A stretch of DNA of 64,000 nt from Bradyrhizobium sp. ISRA430 (GTDB lineage Bacteria > Pseudomonadota > Alphaproteobacteria > Rhizobiales > Xanthobacteraceae), in the NCBI RefSeq assembly GCF_029909975.1, contig NZ_CP094516.1, forward strand, positions 6,922,501 to 6,986,500. The letters run 5' to 3'. The stretch's first letter is position 1, and every line of letters starts with the position of its first letter. Below, in pieces: positions 36,927 to 46,623 of this stretch. The notes under the pieces are model-generated. The model was not told the origin of the DNA and ran no database searches. It saw nothing but the letters and a program-made list of their open reading frames with translations. The position numbers and the translations under genes are program-made.

Positions 36927-37753
36927 GATCGTCAAAGCGAATCGAGGATGACGAAGTTGCCTTTGTTTTTGACGGTCAGCACTTCAGCAGCCTTGAACCC
37001 GCAGTCGCTGACGTGGCCTGATGGCGGCAAGTTTCATCAAGTCGCCACGATTGGTGGGGACCTTGACAAAGACGAAGACTGCCTACGCGGCTGGAGAACT
37101 CTGACAAGTTTGAGGCTTGTAGCATCGCTGTTCTAAGTTGACTGGGGTGCGTCGCGCCCCGCAAGTTCCCGAATTCGAGGAATTGATCGCGACCGTCAGC
37201 TTTTGGTCAGGGCACGGGGTTAGTCAGTCGCTGCCCGAAAGGTGCCTGGGCAGCCCCACGAAGTTCCTTCACCGGTCATGCTCGATCAGGTGGAGGGAGG
37301 GGCAATGTCGTAGCGTTTGACGAACACGTATTGCACCTCGCGCGCGACGTTTGGTCGGCAACGCGTTAATGACAAATCACATATCTAGGTGTCCAAATGC
37401 GGCATGAATATCGCAGCCTTAGTGTTATCGTTCGGTCCCCGTCGGGCGCGAAGGACGATACCGGCGAGATAGCGGAAGGAGAACACAAGGTCGAGGATGG
37501 ATACGTACTGCTTAACAAGTTCAAAGATAGTGGTGTTGCGTATCAGGCCGCCCTTGGCAACGACGATGATCCCATCGCTGTCGCGAAACGACACTTAAAA
37601 TCCTGGTGGCAGACGCAGGACGTTTGCAGGAGCTTGGAGCCGCCTAAGCGGATTACTTGAGCCTATATTGGTGCGTCACAAATACGGCATCTGGAAACAC
37701 ATGCGGACGCGCTCCATCATCCGCGATGGCCGCTGTTCCCTGAAAGCGCTGTA
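36927..37753. other. Mostly empty stretch with one possible small gene
   Basis: No family found apart from the 87-codon frame listed separately at 37397-37660. The remaining frames are short and look like chance. Confidence 0.4.
37397..37660 (+). CDS. Hypothetical small protein
   Basis: 87 residues with balanced composition (HEYRSLSVIVRSPSG, then DPIAVAKRHLKSWW). No family recognised and no clear ribosome site. It could be a real small soluble protein or a fragment; it is listed because the residue pattern, with a strand followed by an amphipathic helix, is more protein-like than its neighbours. Confidence 0.3.
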   Translation: MRHEYRSLSVIVRSPSGAKDDTGEIAEGEHKVEDGYVLLNKFKDSGVAYQAALGNDDDPIAVAKRHLKSWWQTQDVCRSLEPPKRIT

Positions 37754-38375
37754 ATGGCCCAATACGCCGTCACGGCAGACGATGCCGATGTCTATCTGTC
37801 ATTCGCCGCCGAGCTCGCGGATTCGGTCAGGCCCATCGCGCTGTCCTATTTCCGCACGCCGCTGGATGTCGTTGCCAAGTCCGATGCCAGCCCGGTGACG
37901 ATCGCCGATCGAGCCGTCGAGTTGCGTCTTAGGGAAAGGATCGAGGCGCGCTTTCCGGAGCACGGCATCATCGGCGAGGAGATCGGAGCCAAGCCCGGCG
38001 GAGCGTTCACCTGGATCGTTGACCCGATCGACGGCACCAAGAGCTTTATCAGCGGCTTTCCCTTGTTCGGCACGCTGATCGCGTTGACCTATCAGCAGCA
38101 GCCGTTCTGCGGCCTGATCGACATCCCCTTTACGGGCGAGCGGTGGATGGCGAAGCCCAGCGTGGCGCGGTTTGGCGATGGATTGGCTCGGACCAGCGCA
38201 TGCGAGAGCGTCGCCGACGCGCGCTTCTACACCACATCGCCTGACATGTTCCGCAAAGGCGAGATGGAGCCATTCGAGCGGCTGTCGCGAGTTGCGCGGA
38301 TGCGCCGATTCGGCGGCGATTGCTACATCTCCGCAAATGGCTGTTGAAGCCGGAAACCGGCCAACGGTAGCTTGA
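37754..38375 (+). pseudogene. Inositol-monophosphatase/histidinol-phosphatase family gene, truncated
   Basis: The frame 37754-38347 encodes residues matching the family from the start through SDASPVTIADRA, IIGEEIG and the metal-binding VDPIDGTKSFISG. It then goes wrong at RFGGDCYISANGC, where intact members read GGDCYNYGLLASGHIDLVVEAG. A few more matching residues (VEAGNRPTVA) follow in another frame up to 38375. About 65 C-terminal residues are missing, so the enzyme should be dead. It runs straight into an ethanolamine ammonia-lyase fragment, showing recombination between remnants. Confidence 0.8.
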
Positions 38376-39098
38376 GGAGGTGGCGCCCGGCCTGACACCT
38401 GAAATGGTCGCTGCGGTCTCGAAGATCATACGGTTACAGGATCTGATCTCGGTGGCGTCGAAGCGGGAAGTGGTCACGACATTCCGCTCGACGATCGGGC
38501 TCAAGGGACGGCTTTCGACGCGCAATCAGCCGAACCACCCGACCGATGATGCCTATGGCATCGCCGCGTCGGCCATCGATGGGCTCTTGATGGGATCGGC
38601 GACGCGGTGATCGGGGTCAATCCAGCTACCGATACGGTGGATGACTATATCCGGATGGTTTCTCTGCTGGACGAATTGCGCAGCCCCCTGTCGATCCCGA
38701 CGCAAACCTGCTGTCTGGGCCATGTGACGATGGCCTTGAACGCCATCGCGGCGAACGCGTCTGTCGACGTTGTGTTCCAGTCCATCGCCGGCTCGCAGCT
38801 GATCCCGCCGGAGGCGGAGACGGTCGAGCAAGCCGTTATGGGGCATCAGACATTCGGGGTTTGGTGCAACTCCGACTGCCGCATCCAACCGCAGCCCATT
38901 AGCGACGGGCTATTTGAACACCTTCTCGAGAAGGGTCAATTGAAGGAAACGCCTCTCGACGAACTGGTTACCGAAACTCTCGAAGAGGGCAGGAATGTAC
39001 CAAATGAAGAGATTATCGACATGTTCGAGACCCTGCATGAAGGGCTCGTACGTGCCACAAGCACAGTCGCTGACGAGATTGCGCGGCGCAGACGATGA
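38376..39098 (+). pseudogene. Ethanolamine ammonia-lyase large-subunit (EutB) fragment
   Basis: Two overlapping frames (38380-38610 and 38607-39098) contain an internal piece of EutB: GLTPEMVAAVSKIIRLQDLI, TIGLKGRLSTRNQPNHPTDDAYGIAAS, then GVNPATDTVD and VVFQSIAGSQ. Both ends are missing and one frame change lies between the parts. After FQSIAGSQ the second frame continues for about 100 residues (LFEHLLEKGQLKETPLDELVTETLEEG) with no EutB match and no family that I recognise. No EutC is present. Confidence 0.75.
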
Positions 39099-39308
39099 AA
39101 TCCCGGCGCGTGAGGGCTACGGTTGAGATGCCCAGCTCTGGTGGTCGCCGGGGGAACAGCATCGTCAGTGCATCGGAAACGATCCGACTCAAAGCTGACT
39201 GTACGGCAGCGCGCATCGACATGGAGTTGGCCATACCGCGGATGATCCGGACCCCCGCTGGGGAGATCGATAACCTCGTGTCCGTGGGCGACCGGATTTT
39301 CGGAATGG

Positions 39309-40204
39309 CTAGAGCATAAGCTGCACATGGCGGTCAAACAGGATTACGACGCGGCTGACCGGGTCACCGAAAGTCACTCCGCGTCGCTCCAGCGGACGCC
39401 AAGGATATATTCGTCGCCGCCGCCGTCTTCCCTGCGTTTCCATCCGTCGCGCTGTATCTCGCAATGGTTTGGTGCGGGGCAGGCACGCCTTGCGCAGTGC
39501 ATTCGCGAGAGATCCGAAGCGATGGCGGATATGTTTGGGACATGGCAGGTCCGGGCAGCGTTCGATAAGCCGGTTCGAGATCCGGCCTTCGCAGCATGAA
39601 GCTGCTGCAGCCCCATGATGACCGCAGCCTCCGTCCAGTCCGTTGTTTCCAAAAAACATCCTGGTCGTGGGATCGTAGCCCGCAGCGGCGTAGGCAGCAC
39701 AAAGCGAGCCAAAGTGGCGATCGACGGTGTCCGCAGACGGAGCACCCTTTGTGCTGTTGAGTAGCCGTTGGTATAGGTGCTCGTTTCTATCAAGCAGTCT
39801 CTTCAGTGAGGCGACAATCTTCTCTTTGTCCCAAGGGCGATTGCCGACAGCCAGACGCTCCTGTGCCTTGCGGAATTGTGCCGGCGGCACAATCGGTTCG
39901 AATGCCTGAAAACGCGCCCAAGCCGATTCCGGATTCTTTATCGCGCGGCCCTGCAATCTCTTCGTCGTGACATTGTAGGTCATCCGTCCCACGCAGAGTT
40001 CGCTGGCGAGAATGTTGTGTATGGTGTATCCCTCCAATGAGGGGAGTTGCGACGCTATATCGTCGACGAGAAACCCGGTCGTGGACAGGTCAACGAGGTC
40101 GATCCCAAAGCCTGGCTCGCTGACGTCCTCGCCCGTATCGCCGATCTTCCCGCATCGCGTCTGCACGAATTGTTTGACGGACGCGAGCGCTGCGGGTCCT
40201 AGGG
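39309..40204 (-). pseudogene. Site-specific recombinase remnant
   Basis: The minus-strand frame contains the C-terminal region of large serine-type recombinases common in Bradyrhizobium islands: YTIHNILASELCVGRMTYNVTTKRLQG, FEPIVPPAQFRKAQERLA, and RHFGSLCAAYAAAGYDPTTRMFF. Further matching pieces (GLQQLHAAKAGS, WKRREDGGGDEYILGVRWSD) appear only in the neighbouring frame (39374-39793). The N-terminal catalytic domain is gone, replaced by an IS66 remnant at 40205. Not functional. Confidence 0.7.
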
Positions 40205-40560
40205 GTAATCCTAGGAGAAGCGCTATGACGATTTCGCGGGCAGAAGTGATCACATCGGTCGAGCGGCGGCGGCGGTGGTCGCAGGATGAGAAGGAACGGC
40301 TGGTTGCAGCATCGCTAGAGCCCGGAGCCACCGCTTCCGAGGTGGCTCGCATGGCCGGCCTTCATGTGAGCCAGCTGTTCAGGTGGCGCAAAGAGCTTTG
40401 CAAGCAAGGCAATACCAGTATGGCGCCGTTAGTGCCGGTCGAGATTGGGCCGTCTGTGCCGCCGCGGGATGCGGCCGAAGCGCCATTGACGACGGCGTCG
40501 GCGCGTCGGCGGAAGACGCCAGGGCATCATCGAGATTTCAAGTGTCTTGCCTTCCCGTGC
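40205..40560 (+). mobile_element. IS66-family remnant (TnpA part)
   Basis: From an ATG at 40225 the frame encodes the IS66 accessory protein start: VERRRRWSQDEKERLVAASLEPGATASEVARMAGLHVSQLFRWRKEL, a helix-turn-helix like that of the TnpA at 52014. After about 100 codons the match stops. The left end may be the GTAA at 40205, typical of IS66 termini, lying inside the recombinase remnant. No TnpB or TnpC follows. Confidence 0.7.
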
Positions 40561-41737
40561 CACACCAACGAGCCGCTCGATAAAGGGCGTGGGCGTCCGT
40601 TTTCCCTTGGGCGCCATAATTGTACCGCCGCCGCGACGGCGCGACTTGGACAATTTGGACGTTCGCAATCGCGATTACGGTGGCTCTCACATCGGCAGGC
40701 TCGCTGGGGCGTCCGTCAATCTAAGTGAAGCGCCACCTGTCTCCGCTAGGATTCGATCGACCGGCAACTCGGTGCGAGGGCGCGGCCTCGGTCGAACGTT
40801 CCCGCAGCACAACTTGCGTTTGATGACGATATCGACGCACGAGCATATGTAGCCAGCGACTCTGGCGCGTGATGATCGGGACGCGCCAAGGCCAGCGTTC
40901 ATCGGTTATCCAAACAGCAGGCGCGAGGGCCTCAGTGCCGTTGTCAGAGTAACGCGTGTTCAGATAAGGATGAGAAGCTCGCGCTCCGAAAAGGGGCCGT
41001 GAAGACGGGCGTTCTTGCAAATTGGCGGTCCGTCATCATACCCATGGAGGGCGAGGACATGCGCCGCCCGCGCGATAACTAACCGACGCTCCAGCATCCT
41101 CGAATGCAGCAAGGCCGCGGGCGTGGTGCAGAAGAAAGTGCAGCTTCCAAGCGTTGCCGTAACGAGGCATCTACAATCTAAAATGTTTCATCGCATTATT
41201 AGATGGTGGGCTTGGCGACGCCTTATTGATCGGATGTCACTTTGCAGCGGGGCAGCAAGCGGTTGACCAATAATGTCGCGCCAAAACTGTCGTGTGTTCT
41301 CGAACCCATCGAGTCATCTCTTTCGCTCCGCGCCGGCGCTGCCAATTGTAGTCGCTGCAATTTCGCAACGCGTGTTCGGTGAGCCTGATCAGAGAACGTT
41401 TGGGTTAAGCGATGGAAACTTAGACATCGCAATAGAAGAGGATGCCAGCGGACGATAGTAGATTGAAATACTCAACTATTGCGTTTGCATGGTCTGGACC
41501 TCTAAAGATCCTCTACCTTGATCATCCATTGCTCGCCCGGTCGGGAGTCCAAACGTTCCGATCGCGAATGCCATCCAAAACATGTTCCTGAAAAAGAGCT
41601 GGCTTCTTGATGAATTCTGGAGAACCGATGTGAGTGTACTCGTGTGGAATCAACCGGCCGCTGGAAACAGCGGTCACGTCGGCAACCTGCGTGCAAGGCC
41701 CGCCAAGCGGCTCAGAGGCCGCCGCATGAGGGGCTGG
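40561..41737. other. Stretch without a recognisable gene, upstream of the monooxygenase operon
   Basis: About 1.2 kb of debris-like sequence. No frame with family resemblance; no NifA, nod-box, tts-box or sigma-54 motif found. The promoter of the downstream operon should lie at its end but is not visible to me. Confidence 0.4.
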
Positions 41738-43078
41738 ATGTCTTCGGTTAACTCCATGCTTCATCTTGGCTTAAATCTTCATGGTGCTGGTGGTCATTCC
41801 GCCGCGTGGCGCTGGCCGGGCACAAATCCAAGCGCCTTTTTCGACATCGAGCACTACGTCCGCGCTGCGAAGATCGCGGAGCATGGTTTGCTGGATGCTG
41901 TATTCCTCGCCGATACCCCCGCGATAAGTTCCGACATTACGCACCAGCCGCCGCTTAATGGGCTCGAACCGACGCTGGTTCTCGCTGTGATTGCACGAGA
42001 AACGGAGCGAATTGGCCTGATTGCGACGGCGTCAACTACCTACAACGAGCCATACAATCTTGCCCGGCGCTTCCAATCGCTCGACGTCATCAGCCGCGGC
42101 CGCGTTGCGTGGAACGCGGTCACGACGTCGAGTCCGGCGACGGTTGCAAACTTTGGCGGTCGAGAGATCGGGCGAGCGGATCGCTACAGACGTGCGGAGG
42201 ACTTCGTTGAAACGGTCCGTGCTCTCTGGCTGAGCTGGAGCGCCGAGATGGTCATCGCCGATCAGGCTGCGGGTGTTTACGCAGATCAGAGTCAGTTCCG
42301 CCTGCTCGATCCCGCTACCAATAGTTTCGGCATCCGAGGCCCACTTACGCATCCCGCCTCGCTCCAAGGCCACCCAGTCATTGTTCAGGCGGGCGGTTCG
42401 GATCCCGGACTACGGCTTGGCGCCCGCAGTGCAGATGTCGTGTTTGCGGCAGCCGGGGACTTGTCAACGGCTCTGCAGGAGGCAGAGCGCTTGCGCGCGC
42501 TCTCTCGGCAATTCGGCCGCCCTGCGGCTCCGCTCATCCTGCCAGGCCTTGTCACCTGTATCGGGGGCACCGAGGAGGAAGCGGCTCGTCGCAAGGAAAA
42601 CCTTGACGGACTGCTCGATCTGGAGCGCGCCATCGTCGCTCTTGCACGAAGCATGGGCGTGGCGGTCGAGAAGCTCAGCCTCGAAAGGCCAATCCCGGAG
42701 GAGATTTTGCCTACTGCAGATGATGTTCCGTTTTCTGTCGGTCACCATCGCACGATTGAGACTCTGGCGCGTCAAGGTCGGACGGTTCGCGAAATCATTA
42801 GCAGCGTTCAAGCGTTTGGCCACCGCTTGCTCGTGGGTGCACCCGAGCAGATCGCGGACTCGATTGAAGCATGGTTCCGCGCTGGCGCGGTTGATGGTTT
42901 CAACATCATTCCGGACGTGCTGAAAGATGGCACTTCAGCGTTTGTCGACAATGTGGTGCCCATCCTGCAGAAGCGCGGGCTCTTTCGCAAAGAATATCGG
43001 GGGCAGACGCTGCGAGAGCATTTCGGGCTTTCCATTCCTTTCGAGCCGGCACGAGCCACAGCTAGCTCACCGTTATGA
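41738..43078 (+). CDS. LLM-class flavin-dependent monooxygenase (NtaA/SnaA/DszA group)
   Basis: These enzymes use reduced FMN from a partner reductase to oxidise small organic substrates. The 447 residues, from the ATG at 41738 (the frame opens at 41582, but the family starts at LHLGLNLHGAGGHSAAWR), include the AWRWPGTNP motif, FFDIEHYVRAAKIAE, LIATASTTYNEPYNLARRF, GRVAWNAVT and the C-terminal GLLRKEYRGQTLREHFGL-like end (KRGLFRKEYRG...). The length is typical. It overlaps the substrate-binding-protein frame by four bases and heads a five-gene operon, so the transporter probably supplies its substrate. The substrate is unknown; sulfur or chelate compounds are usual for this group. Confidence 0.9.
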   Translation: MSSVNSMLHLGLNLHGAGGHSAAWRWPGTNPSAFFDIEHYVRAAKIAEHGLLDAVFLADTPAISSDITHQPPLNGLEPTLVLAVIARETERIGLIATASTTYNEPYNLARRFQSLDVISRGRVAWNAVTTSSPATVANFGGREIGRADRYRRAEDFVETVRALWLSWSAEMVIADQAAGVYADQSQFRLLDPATNSFGIRGPLTHPASLQGHPVIVQAGGSDPGLRLGARSADVVFAAAGDLSTALQEAERLRALSRQFGRPAAPLILPGLVTCIGGTEEEAARRKENLDGLLDLERAIVALARSMGVAVEKLSLERPIPEEILPTADDVPFSVGHHRTIETLARQGRTVREIISSVQAFGHRLLVGAPEQIADSIEAWFRAGAVDGFNIIPDVLKDGTSAFVDNVVPILQKRGLFRKEYRGQTLREHFGLSIPFEPARATASSPL

Positions 43079-43113
43079 CGCTTCCTCAACATCAAATGAT
43101 TTGGAGACGGGAT

Positions 43114-44802
43114 ATGCATTCATCAAATGCGAGGTCGACGAGGCGCTTCACTGGAAAGCCGAACTATCCAGCAAGAACCGTGAAGGCTACCCTCCTCGTG
43201 CTCTTGGGCCTGTCGCAACTGCCGTCAAGCATTCATGCTCAAGAAGGGTCAGCCGGTAGCGTAAAGCGAGGAGGCATTATTCGTTACGGGCATTTTCAAG
43301 AGCCGGCGTGCCTCTTCGGAGGATGGGTGCAGCAATGGTATCTGCAACGCCAGTACAGCGATAATCTGGTCGCCCGCAGCGAGGATGGCAAGATTGTGCC
43401 ATGGCTGGCCGAGTCATGGACAATTTCCGATGACAAGAAGATATACACATTCGAGATAAAGCCGAATGTGAAGTTCACGGACGGCACTTCTCTGGATGCG
43501 CAGGCCATCGCGGACAATATCAACGGATGGCTCAGCAACGACCCTGATCTGCGTAATCCGACTGCTGCTCCGTATCTTAGCGATAGCTTCGAATCGGCAA
43601 GCGCAATCGCTCCTTTGAGGTTACAGGTAACCTTGAAGGTGCCATTTCAACCCTTGCTGAATGTGTTTGCTCAATCCTCACAAGGCATTCTCTCACCATC
43701 CGCGCTCAAACGCGGACTTGCGGTGAACTGCGAGAACCCAGTCGGCTCAGGTCCATTCATTGTCGACAAATGGCGTCATGGACGGGAGGTCACCTTCCGC
43801 CGTAATCCCGACTACAACTCGGCGCCGGCCACCGCCAAACATCAAGGGCCGGCTTACATTGACGGAATCAGCTGGAAGTTCCTGCCAGATCAGACCGTCC
43901 GGTACGGCTCATTCATCGCGGGCGAGACCGATGCCATATACGATATCCCAGCTATCGCATGGAAGGAGGCCAATTCCCGTTTTCCAGTATTGCGGCACAT
44001 TACCGGCGGTACCCCTCTGCGCCTGGCGTTGTATACGGCCCGGCCCCCATTTGACGATGTGCTCGTCCGCAAGGCGTTTGCCTATTCTACTGACCGAAAG
44101 GCCGCAGTCGACACATCATTCCTTGGCTCTTTGCCATTTGAAGGCAACGGTGCGCTGAGTCAGAGCTCGCCGGAATACCTGCGCGAGCTCGGGCAGTCGT
44201 ATACGTACGATATTCGGAAAGCCAATCAATTGCTTGATCAGGCGGGTTGGACCGAGCGTAATCCTAGCGGCGTTCGTGTTAAGAATGGCAACCCGCTCAT
44301 CGTGCGCGTGTCCTATTCGAACGCTTTTCTGAAGCCAGATGGCGAGCAAGCCTTGCAAGTTATCCAGCAGCAGGCAAGAGCGGCCGGTTTTGACGTACGT
44401 CTTCAGCCTACCAATCCAGCTGATTTCTTCGCCGGAAGAAACCTCGGACCCGATGATTATGAGATTGTTCTCCTCTATTGGGTTGCCCCCGGCGCGGAGA
44501 TATTCCGGATCTCGTGGAAGCCCGATCAGAAGGGCGAGACCAATCGCTTCAATCCCTCACGCTATCAAGATCTGACGCTTTGGGACGTCATTCAAAAGGC
44601 GGAGCAGGAACTCAATGGGGCGCAACGTACCGCCCTCTATCAGCAGGCGGAACGGAAGATCGTGGATGAGGCCCCTGTGATTGGCCTCACGGTGCTAGAC
44701 GTAACGTTGGCGACCAAGCCGAACCTCAAAGACGTTTGGCTTGACCGCGGCTCGGTTGGCGAACCCGTTTTCTATGACGCTCATTTCGATGATGGGAAGT
44801 GA
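43114..44802 (+). CDS. ABC transporter substrate-binding protein, peptide/nickel family
   Basis: An SBP family 5 protein. The frame opens at 43075, but the ATG at 43114 has a GGAGACGGG ribosome site and gives a twin-basic start followed by a hydrophobic signal (TLLVLLGLSQLPSSIHAQ, about 23-40), so the mature protein begins near QEGSAG. The body has KRGGIIRYGHFQEPACLFGGWVQQWY, LAESWTISDDKKIYTFEIKPNVKFTDG and VGSGPFIVDKW. This matches the subgroup that travels with LLM monooxygenases (KPN_01854-like). Periplasmic. The stop overlaps the next gene. Confidence 0.88.
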   Translation: MHSSNARSTRRFTGKPNYPARTVKATLLVLLGLSQLPSSIHAQEGSAGSVKRGGIIRYGHFQEPACLFGGWVQQWYLQRQYSDNLVARSEDGKIVPWLAESWTISDDKKIYTFEIKPNVKFTDGTSLDAQAIADNINGWLSNDPDLRNPTAAPYLSDSFESASAIAPLRLQVTLKVPFQPLLNVFAQSSQGILSPSALKRGLAVNCENPVGSGPFIVDKWRHGREVTFRRNPDYNSAPATAKHQGPAYIDGISWKFLPDQTVRYGSFIAGETDAIYDIPAIAWKEANSRFPVLRHITGGTPLRLALYTARPPFDDVLVRKAFAYSTDRKAAVDTSFLGSLPFEGNGALSQSSPEYLRELGQSYTYDIRKANQLLDQAGWTERNPSGVRVKNGNPLIVRVSYSNAFLKPDGEQALQVIQQQARAAGFDVRLQPTNPADFFAGRNLGPDDYEIVLLYWVAPGAEIFRISWKPDQKGETNRFNPSRYQDLTLWDVIQKAEQELNGAQRTALYQQAERKIVDEAPVIGLTVLDVTLATKPNLKDVWLDRGSVGEPVFYDAHFDDGK

Positions 44803-45763
44803 CGCCGTGAAGATAGTAGCCCATCATCCTATTGTTTGGTTCGCGCGCCGGATATTCTCCGGCGTGGTCGTGGTGTGGGCGGCCGCAACCTTTGCGTTCT
44901 TGATTCAATGTGTGCTCCCTGGCGACCGCGCCCAGATCATCATCAATGCGACAAGTGGCAACGTCGGACTCGCGTCCTCGGCAGAACTTGCGGCGATCAA
45001 TGCGAAATACGGATTTGACCAACCGCTCGCGATTCAATACGGAAAATACATACTGCGAATCCTTCATGGAGACCTTGGCGAGTCATACCAGCAGCATCGG
45101 CCTGTCGCAGGGATCATCGCGGAACAGATTGGCCCTACCATTATTCTGGCGGTCACCGCGCTGCTGTTCGCATGGATTATCGCAATCCTGACGACCTTGT
45201 TCATCGCCGGCAGAGACAACATATGGGCGAAGTTGCTCAATGACACGCAGGTCTTTTTTGCAACCGCGCCGCCCTATTGGCTGGCCACAATTCTGCTGGT
45301 CGTTTTTGCGGTAAAGCTGCGCATTTTCCCGGTCATCGGTGGAAGTTCTCCGACCGGGCTCATTCTGCCGACACTTGCGTTGGCTCTTGAATTATCGGGC
45401 TTTTTCGGACAAGTCGTTCAGAACGAGTTCACGCGCGTGCTCGAGCAGCCCTTCGTTACGTCCGCGCGCGCCCGAGGCATGAGTGATTTCGGCGTCAGGC
45501 TTCGCCATGTCCTCCGCCATGCCGCATTGCCTGGCATTACTTTATCAGGTTGGGCGCTCGGCAAACTTCTTTCGGGCGCGATTTTGATCGAGGTGGTTTT
45601 CGCCCGTCAAGGCCTAGGTGGAGTCCTTGTTGCTGCGACGTCCTCGCGAGACGTTCCGATTGTCTCGGGAGCTGTTTTGATTTCTGCGGGCCTGTTCGTT
45701 CTTGTCAGTTTGATTGTCGATCTGACTTACCGGGTCGTCGATCCCAGGATCAAGTTGACATGA
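44789..45763 (+). CDS. ABC transporter permease, DppB-type
   Basis: Inner-membrane permease of the peptide/nickel uptake system. There are six membrane segments, beginning with FSGVVVVWAAATFAFLIQCVLPGD after a short cytoplasmic start. The GDLGESYQQHRPV motif near residue 90 is typical of DppB. The ATPase-contact loop (VTSARARGMSDFGVRLRHVLRHAALPG) is intact near 230. The frame opens at 44741; the ATG at 44789 overlaps the end of the binding-protein gene by 14 bases and fits the family N-terminus better. Confidence 0.9.
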   Translation: MMGSDAVKIVAHHPIVWFARRIFSGVVVVWAAATFAFLIQCVLPGDRAQIIINATSGNVGLASSAELAAINAKYGFDQPLAIQYGKYILRILHGDLGESYQQHRPVAGIIAEQIGPTIILAVTALLFAWIIAILTTLFIAGRDNIWAKLLNDTQVFFATAPPYWLATILLVVFAVKLRIFPVIGGSSPTGLILPTLALALELSGFFGQVVQNEFTRVLEQPFVTSARARGMSDFGVRLRHVLRHAALPGITLSGWALGKLLSGAILIEVVFARQGLGGVLVAATSSRDVPIVSGAVLISAGLFVLVSLIVDLTYRVVDPRIKLT

Positions 45764-46623
45764 GCATGTTCGCCGAAGCCACCGTGTCTCGGCCGCTCAA
45801 AGAAGTCCTGGCAATCGTCCGCCATGTTCCGTTCCGAGTTGCCGCCTGTCTTATCATCATTGGCCTCTTTGCCCTCGCGGCTGTGGCGCCAAAGGTGCTG
45901 CAGACGCACGATCCGCTCGCTATTGATTTGAGATCGTCATTGCAGTCTCCGTCGATCGCCCATTGGTTGGGAACTGATCAATTGGGTCGAGATCTTTACT
46001 CTCGAGTAGTCGAGGGGGCAGGCCAATCCCTGGCTATTGGACTAGGCGCAACGGCGCTGAGCATGTCCATTGCGATCGTTTTCGGCGTCACCGCCGCACT
46101 TTATGGTGGCGTATGCGACAGCATCCTGAGCCGGGTTGTCGACGTGCTCTTCGCAATTCCCACGCTCCTGCTCGCCCTTGTGTTCGTGACCGTTTTTGGG
46201 CCGTCGGTACTGACTGAGGTCATAGCTGTCGGAATCGGCACAGCGCCAGGCTATGCGCGCATGATCAGGGGCCAGATGCTTGCCATCAAGGGGACAGGGT
46301 ATGTGGAGGCCGCTAAGGTGCTGGGCCATCCATTTCCCCGTATTGTCTGGAGGCATATTCTTCCCAACGCCATGAACCCGCTGACGGCAATGGTGACGAT
46401 CGGCGTAGGTCAGGCGATTATATGGGCCTCCGGTCTTGCTTTTCTGGGACTCGGCGTCGCTCCCCCGGCGCCTGAATGGGGCGCGCTGCTCAATGCCGGG
46501 CGCAATTATGTAATCTACGCCTGGTGGCTGGAGATCATCCCCGGTCTGGCAGTTACGGCGTTTGCCCTCAGCCTCACCATCATCGGGCGCCATCTACAGG
46601 ACCATCTGGAAGGAAAAACGTGA
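45760..46623 (+). CDS. ABC transporter permease, DppC-type
   Basis: Second permease, 287 residues from the ATG at 45760, which overlaps the preceding stop (ATGA). It shows the DppC features HWLGTDQLGRDLYSRVVEGAGQSL, the RMIRGQMLAIKGTGYVEAAKVLGHP contact loop and HILPNAMNPL. Six membrane helices. It forms the channel with the DppB-type gene just before it. Confidence 0.92.
   Translation: MSMFAEATVSRPLKEVLAIVRHVPFRVAACLIIIGLFALAAVAPKVLQTHDPLAIDLRSSLQSPSIAHWLGTDQLGRDLYSRVVEGAGQSLAIGLGATALSMSIAIVFGVTAALYGGVCDSILSRVVDVLFAIPTLLLALVFVTVFGPSVLTEVIAVGIGTAPGYARMIRGQMLAIKGTGYVEAAKVLGHPFPRIVWRHILPNAMNPLTAMVTIGVGQAIIWASGLAFLGLGVAPPAPEWGALLNAGRNYVIYAWWLEIIPGLAVTAFALSLTIIGRHLQDHLEGKT

Noticed and set aside
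38376..39098. A working ethanolamine utilisation gene
   Set aside because: Only an internal piece of EutB is left, in two frames, with no EutC.
39895..39910. A GGTTCGAAT word like a tRNA T-loop
   Set aside because: No acceptor or anticodon stem can be folded around it; it is part of the recombinase remnant. I found no tRNA or rRNA gene in the window.
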